Shown here: positions 16,857 through 26,180 of the stretch, one piece after another | How positions within the stretch are numbered: the stretch's first letter is position 1 | Layout of the letters: every line of letters begins with the position of its first letter | Assembly (NCBI GenBank): GCA_963772675.1 | Contig: CAVYYF010000005.1 | Coordinates: 744,001-808,000, forward strand | Length of the DNA: 64,000 nucleotides | Origin: JAKAGZ01 sp963772675 | GTDB lineage: Bacteria > Bacteroidota > Ignavibacteria > Ignavibacteriales > Ignavibacteriaceae | Reading direction: 5' to 3' | Position numbers and translations under genes: made by a program | Notes under the pieces: generated by a model | The model's input: only the letters and a program-made list of their open reading frames with translations | Databases searched by the model: none | Told to the model about the DNA's origin: nothing

Positions 16857-19310
16857 TTATTTTACCACAATGTTATAAATTTTATTTTTTACAAATATTT
16901 CTTTTACAATCTGTTTGTCCTGAGTATGCTTTAAAATTTTATCTTCAGCAAAAACAGATTTTTTAACAGTTTCCTGCTCACTGTTCATTGGCAATTCTAA
17001 AGTTGCTCTTAGTTTGCCATTTATCTGTACAGCAATATTTACTGAATCTTCAAGTAATCCTTTGGGATCAACTTTGAACCAGACAGGTTGTTCCATTAAA
17101 GAATTTTCATTCCCTAATAGGTTCCAGCATTCTTCTCCAAGATGCGGCGCAACCGGTTCAAGCATTACGGCAAATCTTTTCAATGTATATGCGCATATTT
17201 CGTCGGAACAATTTTTAAGATATTTCAATTCATTTAATAATTCCATAAGTGAAGCAATAGCAGTATTAAATCTGAAATTATTAATTTCCTCATCATATTT
17301 TTTTATTGTCTGATTTATCTTTTTATAAACACTCTTCTCTTCATTGCTCAAAGAGTCGATATCATATGTTTCTTTCGGGCTTGCTTTCTTGAGAATATCC
17401 TTATATCTAACAAAAAAATCATAAGATCTTTGAACAAATCTGTCTGTACCTGCAATTCCTTTATCGCTCCAATCGCCGCCGAGTTCGTAAGGACCCATAA
17501 ACATTAAGTAAAGCCTGAAAACATCGGCGCCAAACTCGCTTGTAAAATCATCAGGATTAACCACGTTTCCTTTTGACTTTGACATTTTTGCGCCGTTGTT
17601 TGTAATCGTTCCCTGGTGCAGCAATGTTGAAAACGGTTCATCCGAATTTACAAGTTTGATGTCCCTTAAAAATTTGTGAATGAACCTTGCATACAGAAGA
17701 TGCATTGTTGCGTGTTCCGCTCCGCCGACGTACATATCAACAGGTGTCCATTCATCAGCAAGCTTTTGATTAAAAGCAGCAGCGTCAAATTTAGGATCAA
17801 GGTATCGTAAATAGTACCAGGATGAATCCATAAAAGTGTCCATTGTATCTGCTTCACGCTTTCCCTCGCCTCCGCATTTCGGGCATTTTACATTTATAAA
17901 TTCTTCATTTGACAAAAGGGGAGAAGCACCTTCAGATTTAAATTCGACTTTGTAAGGAAGTTCAACAGGCAGATACTTTTCATCAACAGGAACTTCGCCG
18001 CACCTTGGACAATGAATAATCGGTATCGGGGTTCCCCAGTAACGCTGGCGCGAGATAAGCCAGTCACGCAAACGATAATTTATTTTCTTAGTACCATGAT
18101 TATTTTCTTCGAGCCATCCAATAATTTTCTTTTTAGCATCTACAACATTAAGTCCGTTCAGGAAATCGCTGCTGATCGCGGGACCATCTCCGAGATATGC
18201 TTCGCCTTGAAAATCTTTTGGCGGTTCTACAGTTCTGATTATAGGCAAATTAAATTTTGTCGCAAACTCCCAGTCGCGTTCATCCTGACCGGGAACTGCC
18301 ATAACGCAGCCAGTGCCGTAAGTCAGCAAAGCATAATCTGCAATCCAGATAGGGATTTCCTTTCCATTAGCGGGATTGATTGCATTAGCTCCAATCGGAA
18401 CTCCCGTTTTTTCTTTTACTGTGGAAGTCCTTTCTATTTCCGTTAAGGATTTTATTGAATCAAGATACGCTTCAACTTTATTTTTGTTTTCCGTATTTGT
18501 GAGCTTATCAACCAGAGGATGTTCCGGTGCAAGTACAACATACGTTACTCCGAAAACAGTATCAGGTCTTGTTGTGAATACTTTTATTTTCTCGTCGCTT
18601 CCTTCGACCGAAAAAACTATTTCTGCTCCAACGCTTTTACCGATCCAGTTTCTCTGCATCAGTTTTGTTTTTTCCGGCCAGTTGATTTTATCAAGTCCGC
18701 TTAAAAGTTCTTCTACGTAATCTGTAATTTTCAAAAACCATTGAGTTAAGTTTTTCTGCACGACTGTTGTACCACATCTTTCGCACGTGCCGTCGGCAAG
18801 CACCTGTTCATTTGCAAGCACGGTTTGATCTTTCGGGCACCAGTTTACGGGCGCATTTTTTCTGTAAGCCAATCCTTTTTTGAATAGCTGGAGAAATATC
18901 CACTGGTTCCATTTGTAATATTCGGGTGCGCAGGTCATTAACTCTGCATCCCAGTCGTACATTCCGCCCATTTTCTTAAGCTGTTCACGAATATCTTTTA
19001 TATTCTGCATCGTGCTGTCGTACGGATGTATACCTGTTTTGATAGCGTAATTCTCAGCCGGCAAACCGAATGCGTCATATCCCATTGGTTCGAAAACATT
19101 ATAGCCTTTTAATTTTTTGTATCGTGCCCAGCTATCTGTTGGTCCGTAATTATACCAGTGACCGCAGTGAAGTTTTGCACCGGAAGGGTAGATGAACATT
19201 ACAAGGCAATAAAGTTTGTTGTCTGTTTTGTTCAGATCAGTTTTAAAAACTTTCGTTTCTTCCCAGTATTTTTGCCATTTCGGTTCTATTTCGGAAAAAG
19301 GGTAGCGCAT
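16857..19310 (-). CDS. leuS: Leucyl-tRNA synthetase
   Basis: An 817-aa class I synthetase for leucine. The HIGH motif appears as HCGH (residues 48-51 in SGAKLHCGHWYNYGPTD), and KMSKS is intact in GAKMSKSKGNVVNP. The CP1 editing domain (about 220-400) carries the usual threonine-rich region and the GTGCVMAVPGQDERD segment. Zinc-binding cysteine pairs are visible (CPKDQ..CERCG and CPRCG..CPKCGGEG). It is the first gene of the leuS-serS pair. Confidence 0.97.
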   Translation of the reverse strand: MRYPFSEIEPKWQKYWEETKVFKTDLNKTDNKLYCLVMFIYPSGAKLHCGHWYNYGPTDSWARYKKLKGYNVFEPMGYDAFGLPAENYAIKTGIHPYDSTMQNIKDIREQLKKMGGMYDWDAELMTCAPEYYKWNQWIFLQLFKKGLAYRKNAPVNWCPKDQTVLANEQVLADGTCERCGTTVVQKNLTQWFLKITDYVEELLSGLDKINWPEKTKLMQRNWIGKSVGAEIVFSVEGSDEKIKVFTTRPDTVFGVTYVVLAPEHPLVDKLTNTENKNKVEAYLDSIKSLTEIERTSTVKEKTGVPIGANAINPANGKEIPIWIADYALLTYGTGCVMAVPGQDERDWEFATKFNLPIIRTVEPPKDFQGEAYLGDGPAISSDFLNGLNVVDAKKKIIGWLEENNHGTKKINYRLRDWLISRQRYWGTPIPIIHCPRCGEVPVDEKYLPVELPYKVEFKSEGASPLLSNEEFINVKCPKCGGEGKREADTMDTFMDSSWYYLRYLDPKFDAAAFNQKLADEWTPVDMYVGGAEHATMHLLYARFIHKFLRDIKLVNSDEPFSTLLHQGTITNNGAKMSKSKGNVVNPDDFTSEFGADVFRLYLMFMGPYELGGDWSDKGIAGTDRFVQRSYDFFVRYKDILKKASPKETYDIDSLSNEEKSVYKKINQTIKKYDEEINNFRFNTAIASLMELLNELKYLKNCSDEICAYTLKRFAVMLEPVAPHLGEECWNLLGNENSLMEQPVWFKVDPKGLLEDSVNIAVQINGKLRATLELPMNSEQETVKKSVFAEDKILKHTQDKQIVKEIFVKNKIYNIVVK

Positions 19311-19471
19311 AGATGAATTATCTTCATTTTTTAAAAATTAAGAATAAATTTACCTAAAATGGGCGGTAATTCAAATGCGGTTTGCATAGGATGGAGCCAC
19401 TTAATTATTTATAATAGAATTGATTAGCTGCAGGAATCTTTTAATTATAGATCAATAATTTGTGTCAATTT

Positions 19472-19675
19472 ATGCAGAGGATTTTACTTTTTATAGGAGC
19501 GCTTATTATACTCGCCGGGTTATTCTGGCCGTGGCTGAGCAAGCTGCCTCTCGGTCATTTGCCGGGAGATATTGTGATCGATAAACCCAATTTTAAGTTG
19601 TTTATACCAATAACTTCAATGCTGCTCATAAGCGCTTTGATTTCATTCATTCTCTGGATAGTTAGAAAATTATAA
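19472..19675 (+). CDS. DUF2905 small membrane protein
   Basis: A 67-aa protein with two membrane spans (about 4-22 and 43-63) separated by LPLGHLPGDIVIDKPNFKLFIPI, the signature loop of DUF2905. Function unknown. I chose the ATG at 19472, although a TTG four codons earlier is also open. No clear ribosome-binding site is visible. It is convergent with the decayed lipoprotein gene to its right. Confidence 0.8.
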   Translation: MQRILLFIGALIILAGLFWPWLSKLPLGHLPGDIVIDKPNFKLFIPITSMLLISALISFILWIVRKL

Positions 19676-19681
19676 CTATTA

Positions 19682-19705
19682 CTATTTCATCAACACCATC
19701 ATATT
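19682..19705 (-). other. Remnant of a T9SS sorting tail
   Basis: On the minus strand these bases read NMMVLMK followed by a stop, with a stop codon directly upstream. This resembles the last residues of T9SS C-terminal domains (compare ESKMMVLMK at the end of the intact gene at 21154). It lies just downstream of the decayed lipoprotein gene. The match is very short and may be coincidence. Confidence 0.3.
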
Positions 19706-19733
19706 CTATTCCCTTGTTTATTATTCTGAGTTG

Positions 19734-21048
19734 TTAATTACGGGTTCCGACTGCAACAGCAGCCTGCCCCACAAGTCCTCCGCTAACAGTAGATCCCACT
19801 TCAATAACTGTATTGTTCTTAAACAGCAACTGCATTGAATGTTAAATTCACAGGCCATTGTATTATATTTTGCCAGCGTATTCCATTAAAATGCATTACT
19901 ATACTTGGTGATGCCGCAATTATATTATTATAACTGGTTCCCTTGATTTCACGGCCTTGATCTATAATCTGCTTCCAAATATTATTAGTACTTTCCCACG
20001 TCTTGATACCGCCTGCATAAGTTTTCATACCATAAGTCCAGATACTTCCGATTCTTTCACCAGGTAAATCAAGTGTATCGATTGCATTACCAGAAATCAG
20101 AGAAAATATAGTACTTTCTCCCGGGCCTGGTGGATCAGCCACTGCGATAACCTTTGAAACAAGACCCAAATTAGTTAAGCCCCATACATCAGTAATAGGG
20201 TATTGCGTTCCGCTTTCTATTTTCTGCCAACTGCTGCCATTGTAAAACACTATTGTCCCCGCATTCCCGACACCATAAATCAGTGAACTATTTCCCCATA
20301 ATTTTTCTATTGTAGCATTTGGATCTGATAGACTAAGGCGCGACTAAACCAGCTGAGCTGTATCTGATTTGCCATTCCAATGGAAGATACTTCCCGCGGC
20401 AAACCAAATATCACCGGTATTCAGATATAATATTCCGCGAATGTCGGAGATAATAAGAGTATTGCCTGATGAAGTTTTATAATATATCTTCTAAAGATTC
20501 CACTTATTTCCGTCCCAATGTACTAAACCATAAGGCTCTGGGTCCGGCTGCCCTGTAGAATCATCCATATAAATTCCACCAACTGCCCAGATGTTGTTTT
20601 CATCTATTATTGCCACATCACTCAGGTGGCTGCTTCCTGCATTCGGGTCGCCAAACGTGTATGTCTGCCAGGTAAAGTTGCTGCTTGTTGTGTCGAGAGT
20701 TTGTGCTGTTAATTTGTTGCTGCTTGTGGTTTGGTTATCTATAACAAACTGCGCCTGCAGCTGGTAGCTTTTGTTAGGCAGCGGGGAATCAATGTAAATT
20801 GAGGTGTCACTATTACTCAGGCTGATAGCCTGAGCTATGACATTATCTTTTAATAAATTTATACTAACGGGAAAAGTTACTCCGTTTGTTTTTAACTCAA
20901 CCCACGCTTCCGTGCAGGAGGTTTCTAAAACAGAGAGTGTAAGCGTTCCGTTATCCGGCGGAGGAGGAGGTGTGGGCTCGCTGCAGTTTAACCCCCAAAA
21001 TAAAAATGTAAGTAATAAAATAAGTGTTAGTTTGTATATGTTCTTCAT
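19734..21048 (-). pseudogene. Decayed lipoprotein with beta-propeller repeats
   Basis: One minus-strand frame from the ATG at 21048 is broken by TAG at 20491-20493 and TAG at 20344-20346. Near 19822 one extra base shifts the reading into a frame that ends with SGGLVGQAAVAVGTRN and a stop at 19734. Joined, it would be about 437 codons. It begins with a lipoprotein signal (hydrophobic run ending GLNCSEP, Cys near residue 22) and a Pro-rich linker, then a fibronectin-like stretch. Repeated Trp/Gly motifs follow (IWAVGGIY, LVHWDGNKW, IFHWNGKSD, MHFNGIRW), typical of surface beta-propellers in Ignavibacteria. Two stops plus an indel argue for real decay. Confidence 0.75.
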
Positions 21049-21153
21049 ATTATTTATTCCTTTGATACGATATATCAGTCAGGCTCAGAATGATAGTCTA
21101 TTTTTATGTCCCCGATTAGTATTCACCGAATGGTAAGTAGTGCTTTTGAAGTA

Positions 21154-22497
21154 TCACTTCATTAGTACCATCATTTTGCTTTCAGCTTTTCCCCCAGCGT
21201 CAATCCTATAAATATAAAAACCGGAGGCGGCTAAAATTCCATTGGCATCTTTCCCATCCCATTTAACTTTATGAGTTCCGCCTGACTGATATTCGTCTAA
21301 AATGGTTCCTAATTCTTTCCCCAGTCCGTCATAAATTCTGATTGTAACCTTTTCAGATTTAGGTAGCGTGTATTCTATAGTAGTGGAAGGATTAAAAGGG
21401 TTGGGGTAGTTTTGTGATAAGAAAAAAGATTTTGGTGTATAATTTTCTTCTTTAATTCCCGATGCAGTTTCTTTTGTGTATTTATAAATAGTTATTCCCG
21501 AGGCGTATGCAATTGAATCACCGAAGAACAGGAACCTGTTAAGGCTTCTACCCAGAGTATCAGACTGCCAGCTTATCCCTCCATTATCAGTCCTTGCAGC
21601 AAACATATTTTTGCCTGTTTGTCTTGTACCTACCCAGCCGGTAGTCTCATTTATAAAACCTATACCTTCAAGGTCGTGGAGATTTGAAACGACATACTTG
21701 TTCCAGGTTTTTCCCCCGTCAATGGTTTTCAAAATAGATCCTGCATTAAAATTTTCAACAGAAACATATCCCACAAGCGGAGTCGGGAAATTGATTTTCC
21801 ATCCCCATTCAGAGGTAGTTTGCCCTGTATACCTTGTGAGCCAGGTGTTGCCGCCGTTGGTAGTATAAAGTACAACTGCTTTTGTAGTTCCCTGGCCCCC
21901 GTTAAAAATAGCGTTTGGCGATCCACCAACTACAAACCCGGAGTCTTTATTGATAAAATAACAGTCAATTAAATTTGTTGCATAATTACTCATATCAATA
22001 GTTTGCCAATTTACACCACCATTAGTAGTTTTTATTATAACTGCCGGGCCATCATAAGCTCCTGAGCCATAAATAATATTTTTATTTACTACAAATAAAC
22101 CACAAATCCTTTTGGGTGAAACAGGTGTTGTTGGAATGTTTGTTACAAGATTCCAATGCTCTCCGCTATCGGTTGTATGATATAATAACTGCGTATTATC
22201 AAGAGTACCTGCCCAGCCGTTTAAAGAATCGGCAAACTTAACACACCTGAAATAAGCGCTGATTTGTAATTGTTGAGTCCAGGAATTTCCACCATTTGTT
22301 GTTCTAAATATCTGGCCGCTGCTGTTTACTGCCCAGCCGAGTGAAGGATTAACAAAAGAGATGTCATCATACCTTGCAGCTATTGGCAAATTCGGATCTG
22401 CAATAAACCAGTCATAGTTTTGTGATATCTGTTGTGGAAAAACTAATAAAGAAAAAAGGAAGGAGAAAACAAATCCAGTTTTTAAAAGCTTTGGCAT
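21154..22497 (-). CDS. Secreted YCF48-like beta-propeller with T9SS sorting domain
   Basis: A 447-aa secreted protein with a signal peptide (MPKLLKTGFVFSFLFSLLVFPQQ). Several propeller blades carry the YCF48/BNR pattern IFRTTNGGNSW, LYHTTDSGEHW, IIKTTNGGVNW, VLYTTNGGNTW, ILKTIDGGKTW. The C-terminal 85 or so residues are a type A T9SS sorting domain: SQNYPNPFNPSTTIEYTL, VRIYDGLGKEL-like text and a terminal SKMMVLMK. It would be exported by the Sec system, then through T9SS, and anchored or released at the surface. AAGGGG precedes the ATG. It is a tandem paralogue of the broken gene at 22609-23911. Its partner or substrate is unknown. Confidence 0.88.
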   Translation of the reverse strand: MPKLLKTGFVFSFLFSLLVFPQQISQNYDWFIADPNLPIAARYDDISFVNPSLGWAVNSSGQIFRTTNGGNSWTQQLQISAYFRCVKFADSLNGWAGTLDNTQLLYHTTDSGEHWNLVTNIPTTPVSPKRICGLFVVNKNIIYGSGAYDGPAVIIKTTNGGVNWQTIDMSNYATNLIDCYFINKDSGFVVGGSPNAIFNGGQGTTKAVVLYTTNGGNTWLTRYTGQTTSEWGWKINFPTPLVGYVSVENFNAGSILKTIDGGKTWNKYVVSNLHDLEGIGFINETTGWVGTRQTGKNMFAARTDNGGISWQSDTLGRSLNRFLFFGDSIAYASGITIYKYTKETASGIKEENYTPKSFFLSQNYPNPFNPSTTIEYTLPKSEKVTIRIYDGLGKELGTILDEYQSGGTHKVKWDGKDANGILAASGFYIYRIDAGGKAESKMMVLMK

Positions 22498-22608
22498 ATT
22501 GAGCCCCTTGTTATAATCTTTGTACCTATGTAATACTCCAATATAAAAATAAATTGGAAATATATTGAGTATAAAATAATTATCGATACTTTAACCCCTG
22601 AAATGTTG

Positions 22609-23911
22609 TTATTTTAGGAGTAACATCATTTTACTTTCGGCATTATTTCCTGCATCAATCCTATAAATGTAAAATCCCGAACTGACAATTTTTCCATAGG
22701 AATCCTTTCCATCTCATTTTACTTTATGGGTTCCGCTAGACTGATAGTCATCCAAAATAGTCCTTAATTCTTTTCCCAATCCATCATAGATTCTCACAAG
22801 GACATTTCCTTCTTCCGGCAGTGTATATTGAATGGTAGTAGAAGGATTAAACGGGTTTGGATAATTTTGAGAAAGGAAAAAAGATTTTGGTTGGTTTTTT
22901 ATTACTTTTATAGCGGTGCGGTTTATTCTTTCATATTTATAAACCGTACGTCCGGAAGCATATCCCAGAGTGTCACCAAAAAACTGATAACGGTTTATCC
23001 GGCTGCCGATATTTACTAACTGCCAGTTTTTTCCACCATCTGTAGTAAATGCCGTTTTATCCATTGCAGATGTCCAACCGGTATCCTGATTTACAAAACC
23101 TATTCCCTCGAGATCGTCAATATCACTAATCTGAATTTGATTCCAGCTATTCCCACCGTCAGTAGTTTTTATAACGCTTGCAGAATTAAAATTCTCAACC
23201 GAAACATATCCGTTTAATCTGGTCGGGAAAGAAATTTTCCATCCCCATTCACCAGTAGTTTGCCCGGTGTATTTAGTTTGCCATGAATTTCCTCCATCGG
23301 AAGTAAAAAGGATTACAACTTTTACTGTAGAAAGATCACCATTAAATACGCCATCATCCAGGCCTCCAATTACAAATCCGGAATCTTTATTAAAGAAATG
23401 ACAATCAACTAAGGTTGAAGTATAACTGCTCATATCAATAGCTTCCCAGTTCAAACCACTATCTGTAGATTTAATAACTACGGGCGGCCCAAAATAGGCA
23501 CCGGAACCATAAATCACATCTTTACTAACAACACTCAATCCGCAAAGTGCTACAGGAGCAGCAGGAAGATTTGTAACAAGGTTCCAAATCTTTCCACCGT
23601 TTGTAGTATGAAATAATAAGCTGGTTCTTATCAAGAGTACCTGCCCAACCGTTTAATGAATCGGCAAATTTAAGCGATCTTAAATATGCTGTAGTCTGTA
23701 GCTGTACTTGCCAGGAATCTCCGCCATCTGTTGTTTTAAATATTTGACCGGACCCGGTTGCAACCCATCCCAACATTGGTGTTACAAATGATATATCATC
23801 ATTTCTCCCTGATACCGGTGCATTTGGTAATTGTTTCCATACATAAGTCTGTGAATAATTAAAAGGCGCAAAGTATAGTATCAGAATTAAAATGGCTGCA
23901 ATTTTTTTCAC
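22609..23911 (-). pseudogene. Broken paralogue of the T9SS-secreted YCF48-like propeller
   Basis: The architecture and much of the sequence match the neighbour at 21154: signal peptide, propeller blades (IFKTTDGGDSW, LFHTTNGGKIW, VIKTTDGGNSW) and a NYPNPFNPSTTI sorting domain. Two lesions are visible. Near 23622 one extra C after the CAG codon shifts the frame (TLDKNQ, then LLFHTTNGG in the next frame). At 22714-22716 a TGA replaces the Trp codon of HKVKWDGKD. Past it the frame goes on to SSGFYIYRIDAG and SKMMLLLK with a stop at 22609. Repaired length is about 433 aa against 447 for the neighbour. This is a recent tandem duplication now decaying, or one with two sequence errors. Confidence 0.8.
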
Positions 23912-24042
23912 TTAAATCTCCTTTATTTATCCTTTGTAATATAATTGTACTATGTTAAGATGAAACAGAAAAATCATATTTTTTAAATTATATTTCATCA
24001 GATAAATAAATTGATCTCAAGCTATAATCAGATGACTATTAA

Positions 24043-25329
24043 ATGGAGATAGGAAAAAAGCAAATAAGTTTTATAGTTCAGAAAGCACTTAGGTCGAAGC
24101 ATATATTGGGCGGGGACGACACATCTGCTGTCTTTTATGATCTGTTTTTTATTGGAAGAAGAATCGGTGAACTAAAGAAAGCTTTTCCTCAAAATACTTT
24201 GCATGCAGTTGCAATAAAAGCTAATCCTTTTTTAAATAATCTGAAATTCGTTAAAGCATTGAATGTTGGTGTAGAAGCAGCATCACTTCCGGAAGTATAT
24301 ATAGCCTTAAAAGCAGGATTTCCAGTACACAAAATTGTATTTGATTCTCCGGCAAAAACTGAAGTAGAGATTTCATTTGCCTTGAAGAAGGGTATAAACA
24401 TTAATGCCGATTCATTTCAAGAACTTGATATTATTAAGGCACTATTAAAGAGAAACAAAACTAAAAGCAAAATCGGGATCAGGATTAATCCGCAGGTAGG
24501 TACCGGGAAAATCGTTGAAACAAGTGTAGCCGGTGATTATTCAAAATTTGGGATACCAATTAAAGAATACCGAAATGAATTACAAGATTATTTCCTGAAT
24601 AATGAATGGTTACGTGGAATTCATCTGCACATTGGCTCACAGGGAATTAGTAAAAATATGTTGATAAAGGGAGCTAAGATTGTTTACAATTTTACTCAGC
24701 AGACAAATACTATCTTAAAGAAGAACAGGAAAAAACAGATTGAAAGATTTGATATTGGAGGCGGACTACCGGTTTCGTATTATTCAGATAAAAAATCAGT
24801 TACCTTGAAAGAATATGCAATCGGATTAAAGAAAAGTTGTCCTGAATTATTTGCAGGTAAATTTAAGCTTATAACAGAATTCGGAAGATACATTTATGCA
24901 AACTCAGCGTGGGCTATAAGCAGGGTAGAATATGTAAAGAAGAGTAAAAATCTTAAAACGGCAGTAATTCATATTGGCGCAGATATGTTTCTCAGGAAAG
25001 CCTATATGCCGAAAAAGTGGCATCACGAAATTTTTGTGCTGAATAAAAATGGTGATGTCAAAACAGGTCGAAAAGAAAAGTATGTAATTGCCGGTCCACT
25101 TTGTTTTGCAGCAGATGTTTTGGCAAAAGGAATTTTACTTCCAGAGGTAAGTCCGGGTGATTATATTATCATTAAAGATGTTGGCGCATATACTTTGAGT
25201 ATGTGGTCAAGATATAACAGCAGACAAATGCCTAAAGTAATTGGTTACAAATTTAGAGGAGGAAAATTTTCGATACTAAAAGATAGAGAGAAGATAAATA
25301 AGGTTGTAGAATTTTGGAGCCGGGCCTAA
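24043..25329 (+). CDS. PLP-dependent group IV decarboxylase-like enzyme (not LysA)
   Basis: A 428-aa fold-type III PLP enzyme related to diaminopimelate, ornithine and arginine decarboxylases. The PLP lysine is in HAVAIKANP near residue 53-61. HLHIGSQG and the glycine-rich FDIGGGLPV bind the cofactor phosphate. AGPLCFAADVLA near residue 355 holds the Cys-x-x-x-Asp pair usual at the active site across the dimer interface, and a Tyr in VGAYTLSMWSRYN closes the site. It differs clearly from the true lysA nearby (28616), especially in the C-terminal half (IHIGADMFLRKAYMPKKWHH). The substrate is unknown; a different amino acid is likely. It is divergent from the secreted propeller genes. Confidence 0.8.
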   Translation: MEIGKKQISFIVQKALRSKHILGGDDTSAVFYDLFFIGRRIGELKKAFPQNTLHAVAIKANPFLNNLKFVKALNVGVEAASLPEVYIALKAGFPVHKIVFDSPAKTEVEISFALKKGININADSFQELDIIKALLKRNKTKSKIGIRINPQVGTGKIVETSVAGDYSKFGIPIKEYRNELQDYFLNNEWLRGIHLHIGSQGISKNMLIKGAKIVYNFTQQTNTILKKNRKKQIERFDIGGGLPVSYYSDKKSVTLKEYAIGLKKSCPELFAGKFKLITEFGRYIYANSAWAISRVEYVKKSKNLKTAVIHIGADMFLRKAYMPKKWHHEIFVLNKNGDVKTGRKEKYVIAGPLCFAADVLAKGILLPEVSPGDYIIIKDVGAYTLSMWSRYNSRQMPKVIGYKFRGGKFSILKDREKINKVVEFWSRA

Positions 25330-25357
25330 TTTAAATCTGTCAGATCAAAGAATTTCA

Positions 25358-26173
25358 TTATTGTACTTTAACATAATCTCCGTATGCTGCACCAATGAAT
25401 AATCCTATTACGTTGTTTCCATATACATTCCAAATAATTTGATCTCCTCCCTGGGAGAAAACATCGGAAACAGGCTGGCTATTGTTCCTGGTTTTAAAAA
25501 ATTTCAAATAAGGTGAATCATAGGCATATACCCTAATGTACCATAGATAGCTATAATTGTTTGTCCTATATTCAGCTGGAAGGTCCATTGTATTTACGGG
25601 AATAGTTGATGTACTAAAAGGATCTGCGTTTTGAACTACTTCTTTAAAATCCGGCGCACTATCAATTACATCATTGGTAACACTATTATAAATTTTCCAT
25701 GCGGCTCCATAAACCGCACCAGGCTTTGTATAAATATTTGCGCGAAAGCTTGATTTATCAATAATATTTGCGGATGCAGTTCTTGGTTTTTCAGGCACTG
25801 TTGTAATACTATATACACCAACACCATTTACGTTAGCAAAAAGCTCATATGTGGAATCAGAGTGTATTTGTATTCGATCACTTGCTTTATACATACCGTT
25901 TCCAGCGTGATACAATGGGACTACTTGAACTTTCCCAATTTTGAGATAAGCAGTTACATTTGAAGTTATAGCATCGTTGGTGTTGTCATATTGCTGATTT
26001 AGAGGCTGAGTTCTTGTGAATTTTACACCTGCAAAATCCTCGCCTGCGATCAACTCTGCTCTCACAACGATATAGTCTTTATAGCTTAACTCAGGATTAA
26101 CCACAGAAACATCATTACAACCGGTAATGAAGAACAAAATTAAGAGAATAACTATATTAAATATTCTTTTCAT
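25358..26173 (-). CDS. DUF4249 lipoprotein
   Basis: A 271-aa outer-membrane lipoprotein. The signal ends in LILFFITGC with the lipidated Cys at about residue 19. The rest matches DUF4249 (AELIAGEDFAGVKFTRTQPL, then a beta-rich region). Such proteins in Bacteroidota are encoded directly next to a TonB-dependent receptor and are thought to be surface partners of it. Here the receptor gene ends 7 nt upstream on the same strand, so they form an operon. The ligand is unknown. Confidence 0.85.
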   Translation of the reverse strand: MKRIFNIVILLILFFITGCNDVSVVNPELSYKDYIVVRAELIAGEDFAGVKFTRTQPLNQQYDNTNDAITSNVTAYLKIGKVQVVPLYHAGNGMYKASDRIQIHSDSTYELFANVNGVGVYSITTVPEKPRTASANIIDKSSFRANIYTKPGAVYGAAWKIYNSVTNDVIDSAPDFKEVVQNADPFSTSTIPVNTMDLPAEYRTNNYSYLWYIRVYAYDSPYLKFFKTRNNSQPVSDVFSQGGDQIIWNVYGNNVIGLFIGAAYGDYVKVQ

Positions 26174-26180
26174 ATATCAA

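Noticed and set aside
16490..18446. Long antisense open frames opposite serS and leuS (up to 158 codons)
   Set aside because: They lie fully inside strong synthetase genes, have no ribosome-binding site and show Ser/Phe/Ile-rich text typical of reading the opposite strand of helical proteins.
22714..22716. TGA in place of a conserved Trp as evidence of recoded TGA
   Set aside because: Only one case is seen; other broken genes stop at TAA and TAG, and many intact genes keep normal Trp codons. A point mutation is simpler.
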